Shown: positions 60,107 through 64,000 of the stretch, piece by piece | How the letters are laid out: every line of letters begins with the position of its first letter | Position numbering within the stretch: position 1 is the first letter of the stretch | From: Numida meleagris | Taxonomy: Eukaryota > Chordata > Aves > Galliformes > Numididae | Direction of reading: 5' to 3' | DNA length: 64,000 bases | NCBI RefSeq assembly: GCF_002078875.1 | Contig: NC_034415.1 | Coordinates: forward strand, 16,775,331-16,839,330 | Position numbers and translations under genes: made by a program | The notes under the pieces: generated by a model | Databases searched by the model: none | Seen by the model: the letters and a program-made list of their open reading frames with translations, nothing else | Told to the model about the DNA's origin: nothing

Positions 60107-61192
60107 CTTTATGCTTACCTTCTAATCTCTCCTACCTGAGTCTTGCCAAGCTGTCTTCCTCCAGAGCTCTTGCTTTATTTTGGGTTATTCCAGATCATAA
60201 AGTAGGCACAGCCTGCTCTCTTGCGTTTTTTAAATAATAAAAAAAACCTTAAATCATGCCACTTGTAACTGTTCTTTCTCTGTTATGATTAGTGTTCAGA
60301 GTTATTACCTCCTCTCTGGTAATCCAACCTGGATCCATCCTGAGTCACCTCTAGCCTGCTGTCCAGCCCTTTTGCTTGACTGAAATTGTTTCTGCTAAAA
60401 TCTGAAATAATTTTCCTAGTGGAACATCAGGTCTTTTACTCTCAGCTTGATCTTAGTTACTTATGACTTTCAGTGTCATTCATTTTAAATTCTCATGTTG
60501 GGTTTGCTTTCAGACGCTCTCTTCCCTGGCCACTCCTTTGGTGTAATTGTAAGCTGCTGTTTTCCCAAATCCATGGGATTTTCATCAGTTATGTTTACAG
60601 TACTTTGACAGTTGAACTTTTAGTGTGAGTGCAGACTAAGAAGTCTTAGAATTTACTAACTAATCTACATCTGTTAAATGCAGTATGGGATTACTCACTA
60701 AATTATTTCCTGGTACATCTCTCTTTCCTTCTCTACCAGACCTTGTGGTTCTGACCTGTCATTTGGACATCAACGACATTTAGACATAATACCATGTTCC
60801 CGATCCCTGCCTTGTCAATGCTCTGCAAGCTCTGTTTTTTCCAGTTTGTTCTGGTGACACCTCTGCCATTCAAAATAGGAGTTAGATTGTTGGTGTGGGA
60901 GAAGCAGAATGGCAGTATGGTTGGAGCACGTGCAGACTCCTGTAAAGTAAAAGTGAAATAATCATCGCAAAAAGGGAGTGGATTGCTAGTTGTGGTGACT
61001 CATTATTTCAAACAGCTTTTGTTTCGCCTCTGCTCCTGTGTTCAGAGATGCATCTGTGCAGTCAGCTGTGGACTGTGTGGCAGCTGAGGTAAATCTCATT
61101 CATCTTCCCACAGGGGACCTTGCTCAGGGAGGTACACACCCAGGCTGAACTCTCTGAGGGTGGTTGTGCTGCTCCAAGGGTGCTTCCGTCAG
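60107..61192. other. Non-coding stretch, nothing recognised
   Basis: No gene or transposon recognised. Confidence 0.4.
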
Positions 61193-61221
61193 CTTTTGTT
61201 TATTTTATTTTATTTTGTTTT
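61193..61221. repeat. (TATTT)n microsatellite
   Basis: Three TTTTA units flanked by TTTTG on both sides, a short pentanucleotide repeat. Confidence 0.8.
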
Positions 61222-64000
61222 CAGGCCAAGGAAAACCCCAAGAACAAGCTGCTATTTCACTCAGTTTTGTGTGAAAGGAGGGATTCATAGTTGTGCTATT
61301 TAATACTGGCTCCTGCATAGGTCAGCCACTGCTGCAAGGCTGGAACATTGGAGTGGGTTGATCCCAGGCTGGTTGTCTCCTTGCAGGCAGGATCTGCCCC
61401 ACACTGCTCTGGAACTGGGTGTTAGGAGGGCTGGGGGACAGAAGCAGTGTGGGCTGGTGGTGAGGCAGGGCCTGACTGGCTGGGGGCAGCCAGGACTCCA
61501 TCAGATAGGTTCATGAAGCAGAGTCAGGGGCCTCTGTGGCCTTGCTGAGATGCTGCTGCAGCATTGCTAGTACGGATAGAAGGCTTGAGGCTGAGCCAAA
61601 ATGGAGACCAGGATCCATGGGCAGTAGGAAGGGTTAATCAGGGCTGTAAAGGGCTATAGGACTCTTCATTTCTGCTGAAAGCTGAACCATTCTGGTGGCA
61701 CTGCTCAGGTGGGCTTTGGGAAGAACAGCACCCTAGTAGAGCAAATGAATCAATTTGTTCCCCTCTACTTATTCTTAAGCAGATGGGAGACATGCTGGCC
61801 AATAAAATTAATGAATGAGATGAGAAATTGGCTCATATGGATGCGCAGAGAGGAGTGGTTTGGGGAATGTTTTAAAGTCTTTGGAAAAATCTCATCATCT
61901 CTTTGTTTAGAAAATCAGACTGCATCCGTCAATGCCTGCAATACGTGAGCCTTAATTATGTGATGTGACAAGTAGTACATTCTTTCCTGCCATGAATTAT
62001 GTGAATTTCATTCTTAAGCCTATATATTTACTTAACGTTTGAGGAATAGGAAATGCCTTTGATCCCATATTGCACAAATGACAAAAGAATTATGAAAAAA
62101 ACTCCAGCTTAAAACTTCTTAATGAATATTCATTTTTGAATTTTTTTTTTTTATCTTTTCTCGTGAATATATATAGAGATCTTGTAAGTAGAGGGAAGAT
62201 AAGATGAGGCTTTTCCTAAGCACTGGGCTACAAGTTTCTTTCTAGTCCTGTTTTTCTCTTGCCTCTACATTATAGAAAATTAAGAAAAAAACTTTTTTTT
62301 AATCAAATTTTGAGTAGCAGAAATAGAATCCAGTGTCACTCATGCTTTAGCTTTTGAGGTGCTGTGTTTTGTTATTTATCTAATGCCAGTTTATGTTATT
62401 TCTTTATTAGAAGTTCTTTTCTCATCTTGCTTTTGAGGTGGAGAAAAGCTTCCTTTCTACTCACTCTCAGTGTCTTTATTTCTAATGTGCTCATTACATT
62501 ACGTGGAAGTTAATTTTTTGCTGAACAAAATTGATACAGAGCAGAGGGGTACTAAAGAAGTATTTAAAGCATAGGGGCGGAAATTCATGGCTGTTGAAAA
62601 GTTTCCATTGGAAACCTCTGATTTCCTCAGGGTACCATGTAATAATAGGGTTCTTTCTGAGCACTGGGCCATTTGAAGTGGTTGTGGAGCCTATATGCAC
62701 TGGCCAGTTGAATGCCACTATATTTCTTAGATGGATTCACGCTATTTTTCTTAATAGTCTCAGAAGAGAGTCTCTAAATGAATGGGAATATAGGCAGATA
62801 TATCCCACAAATTATTTTATAGGTATGGGATAAATCACAATAAAACAACATAATAATGAACTTTTAATTGCCTATTTTTAAATATCATCTTTTTTTTTGT
62901 CCTAGATTCCTGCACATAGTAACCTAAAGCATGCAAAATATTGTTTGCTCTTAATATCAGCCCTGCAGACATCAGCATCATTAGCTTTTGCAGGATAAGG
63001 GGAAGATTCTCAAGAGCAGAGCTGAATAAAGTTGTTTTCAGTATTTTATGGTATGACAAAAAATCCTAGCTTTGTCCTTCTATATTGTTGTACTATTGTA
63101 TTGAATAATTCTCTTTTTTAAGTCTTCAAGTTAGTTGATGAATTGTGAAATCAACTGCGCTGTAATGGCCCAGCATTAAGGAACCCTGTGGTTTTGAAGG
63201 GTTAATTGAGTTTCCACACCTTTTAGCATCTGCAGTAGTAAGTGATGACCAGGGTAGCAGTGAGAACAGAGAGGACATGAATGTCTTGAATGTTCTGTTC
63301 TCTTGACCATTCCAAGTTCCAGTATGGTCAGTTTCGATTATTGTTCTCGTTAAATGCAAATAATCACAGACAGAGGTCTGGATTACAGGGTTACAGAGGT
63401 ATGGTCTTAACTGTGTTTAAAGGCAGTGTTGATCAGTTGTCAAATGAAATCCTCATTTCTTGGTACGGATCTTATTACACTGGTTATTACATTGACATGG
63501 TACTGATTCCTCAAGAACAAAAGAGCTACAGAAACCACTAAAATATGTTTTTGTTTGTCTTCCTTAGCCAGACCCTCTGACTCTCTGCAGCTGAACGGAT
63601 TTTTCTCCAGTTAAAATATAAATCCTTTTTGAAATGAGCTTGTTTGCTACATTTTTGCCAAGAAGACATTTTTATAATGGAGTTGTAATTGTAAACTTCT
63701 GAAAGCAGGACTGTATTCTAAGGTTGCTGTCAGTGCTCTTGCAACAGAGTAGCCAGTGTGGAACTGTGATAGATGCTGTATGATTTGCTCTGCTTGCCCT
63801 GCTCTCTGTTCCATCCCTCTCTCCCCAAGACTGGCCCAAACAGAAATGGCCCTTGATTGCGTTTTACTGTAAGGCTTACTATATTAAGAAAGCTGTCTTA
63901 TACAAAGCTTTGAGACACTGCAGACCTACTAGACTGTGGTATGGAATATTGTTTGGGAAAAAAAAAGGGAGGGGGTGGCATTACTGTGTCTGGATACTAC
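61222..64000. other. Non-coding stretch with a GC-rich patch
   Basis: About 61330-61640 is GC-rich but has very few CpG, and it includes a perfect 7-bp-stem hairpin (CTGGCTG GGGG CAGCCAG) at 61476-61493. The rest is AT-rich. Open frames of at most 100 codons have no domain. The final bases have a G-rich spot (GGGAGGGGGTGG, about 63967-63978) that falls short of a quadruplex. Confidence 0.4.

Noticed and set aside
1..64000. CRISPR arrays, operons, bacterial promoters or phage genes
   Set aside because: Repeat content and gene-free AT-rich structure are those of a bird nuclear genome. No regular spaced repeats were seen.

Overview
The window looks like AT-rich nuclear DNA from a bird, most likely a galliform such as chicken. 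The evidence is several CR1 (chicken repeat 1) LINE copies, one solo LTR built like those of avian alpharetroviruses, and a few very old MIR-type SINE remnants. The species call is an inference from these repeat families.

I find no protein-coding gene, exon, intact tRNA or rRNA. The only recognisable protein-coding homology lies inside decayed CR1 copies. The other open frames top out near 140 codons, which is about what chance gives in 64 kb at this base composition, and none has a recognisable domain. The window is best read as intergenic DNA or the inside of a very large intron.

Layout. (1) 0-8.2 kb is CR1-rich. It holds a short 3' tail at 0.42 kb, a rearranged element at 3.16-4.70 kb with ORF1 and ORF2 pieces and an internal deletion, and a 5'-truncated element at 7.11-8.18 kb with a long open reverse-transcriptase (RT) frame. 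All three lie on the minus strand. (2) At 9.75-10.15 kb there is a 399-bp solo LTR in plus orientation, flanked by a perfect 6-bp target-site duplication. (3) 10.2-20.3 kb is mostly unique sequence. It has a compact plus-strand G-quadruplex motif, a MIR-like relic, a tRNA-like relic and two short CR1 3' tails. (4) 20.3-45 kb is repeat-poor. It has a purine-rich tract, MIR and tRNA-like SINE relics near 24.4-24.9 kb, and a G-quadruplex motif on the minus strand at 28.16 kb. (5) At 45.03-45.37 kb there is a much older CR1 3' fragment, the only CR1 on the plus strand. (6) 45.4-64 kb is AT-rich sequence with low-complexity tracts and no clear transposon.

Nothing here forms an operon or pathway. 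The main interest is transposon history (solo LTR formation, the CR1 deletion, ancient SINE survival), possible non-B DNA, and possible conserved regulatory sequence in the repeat-poor part. Boundaries and family names come from reading the sequence, not from a database comparison.
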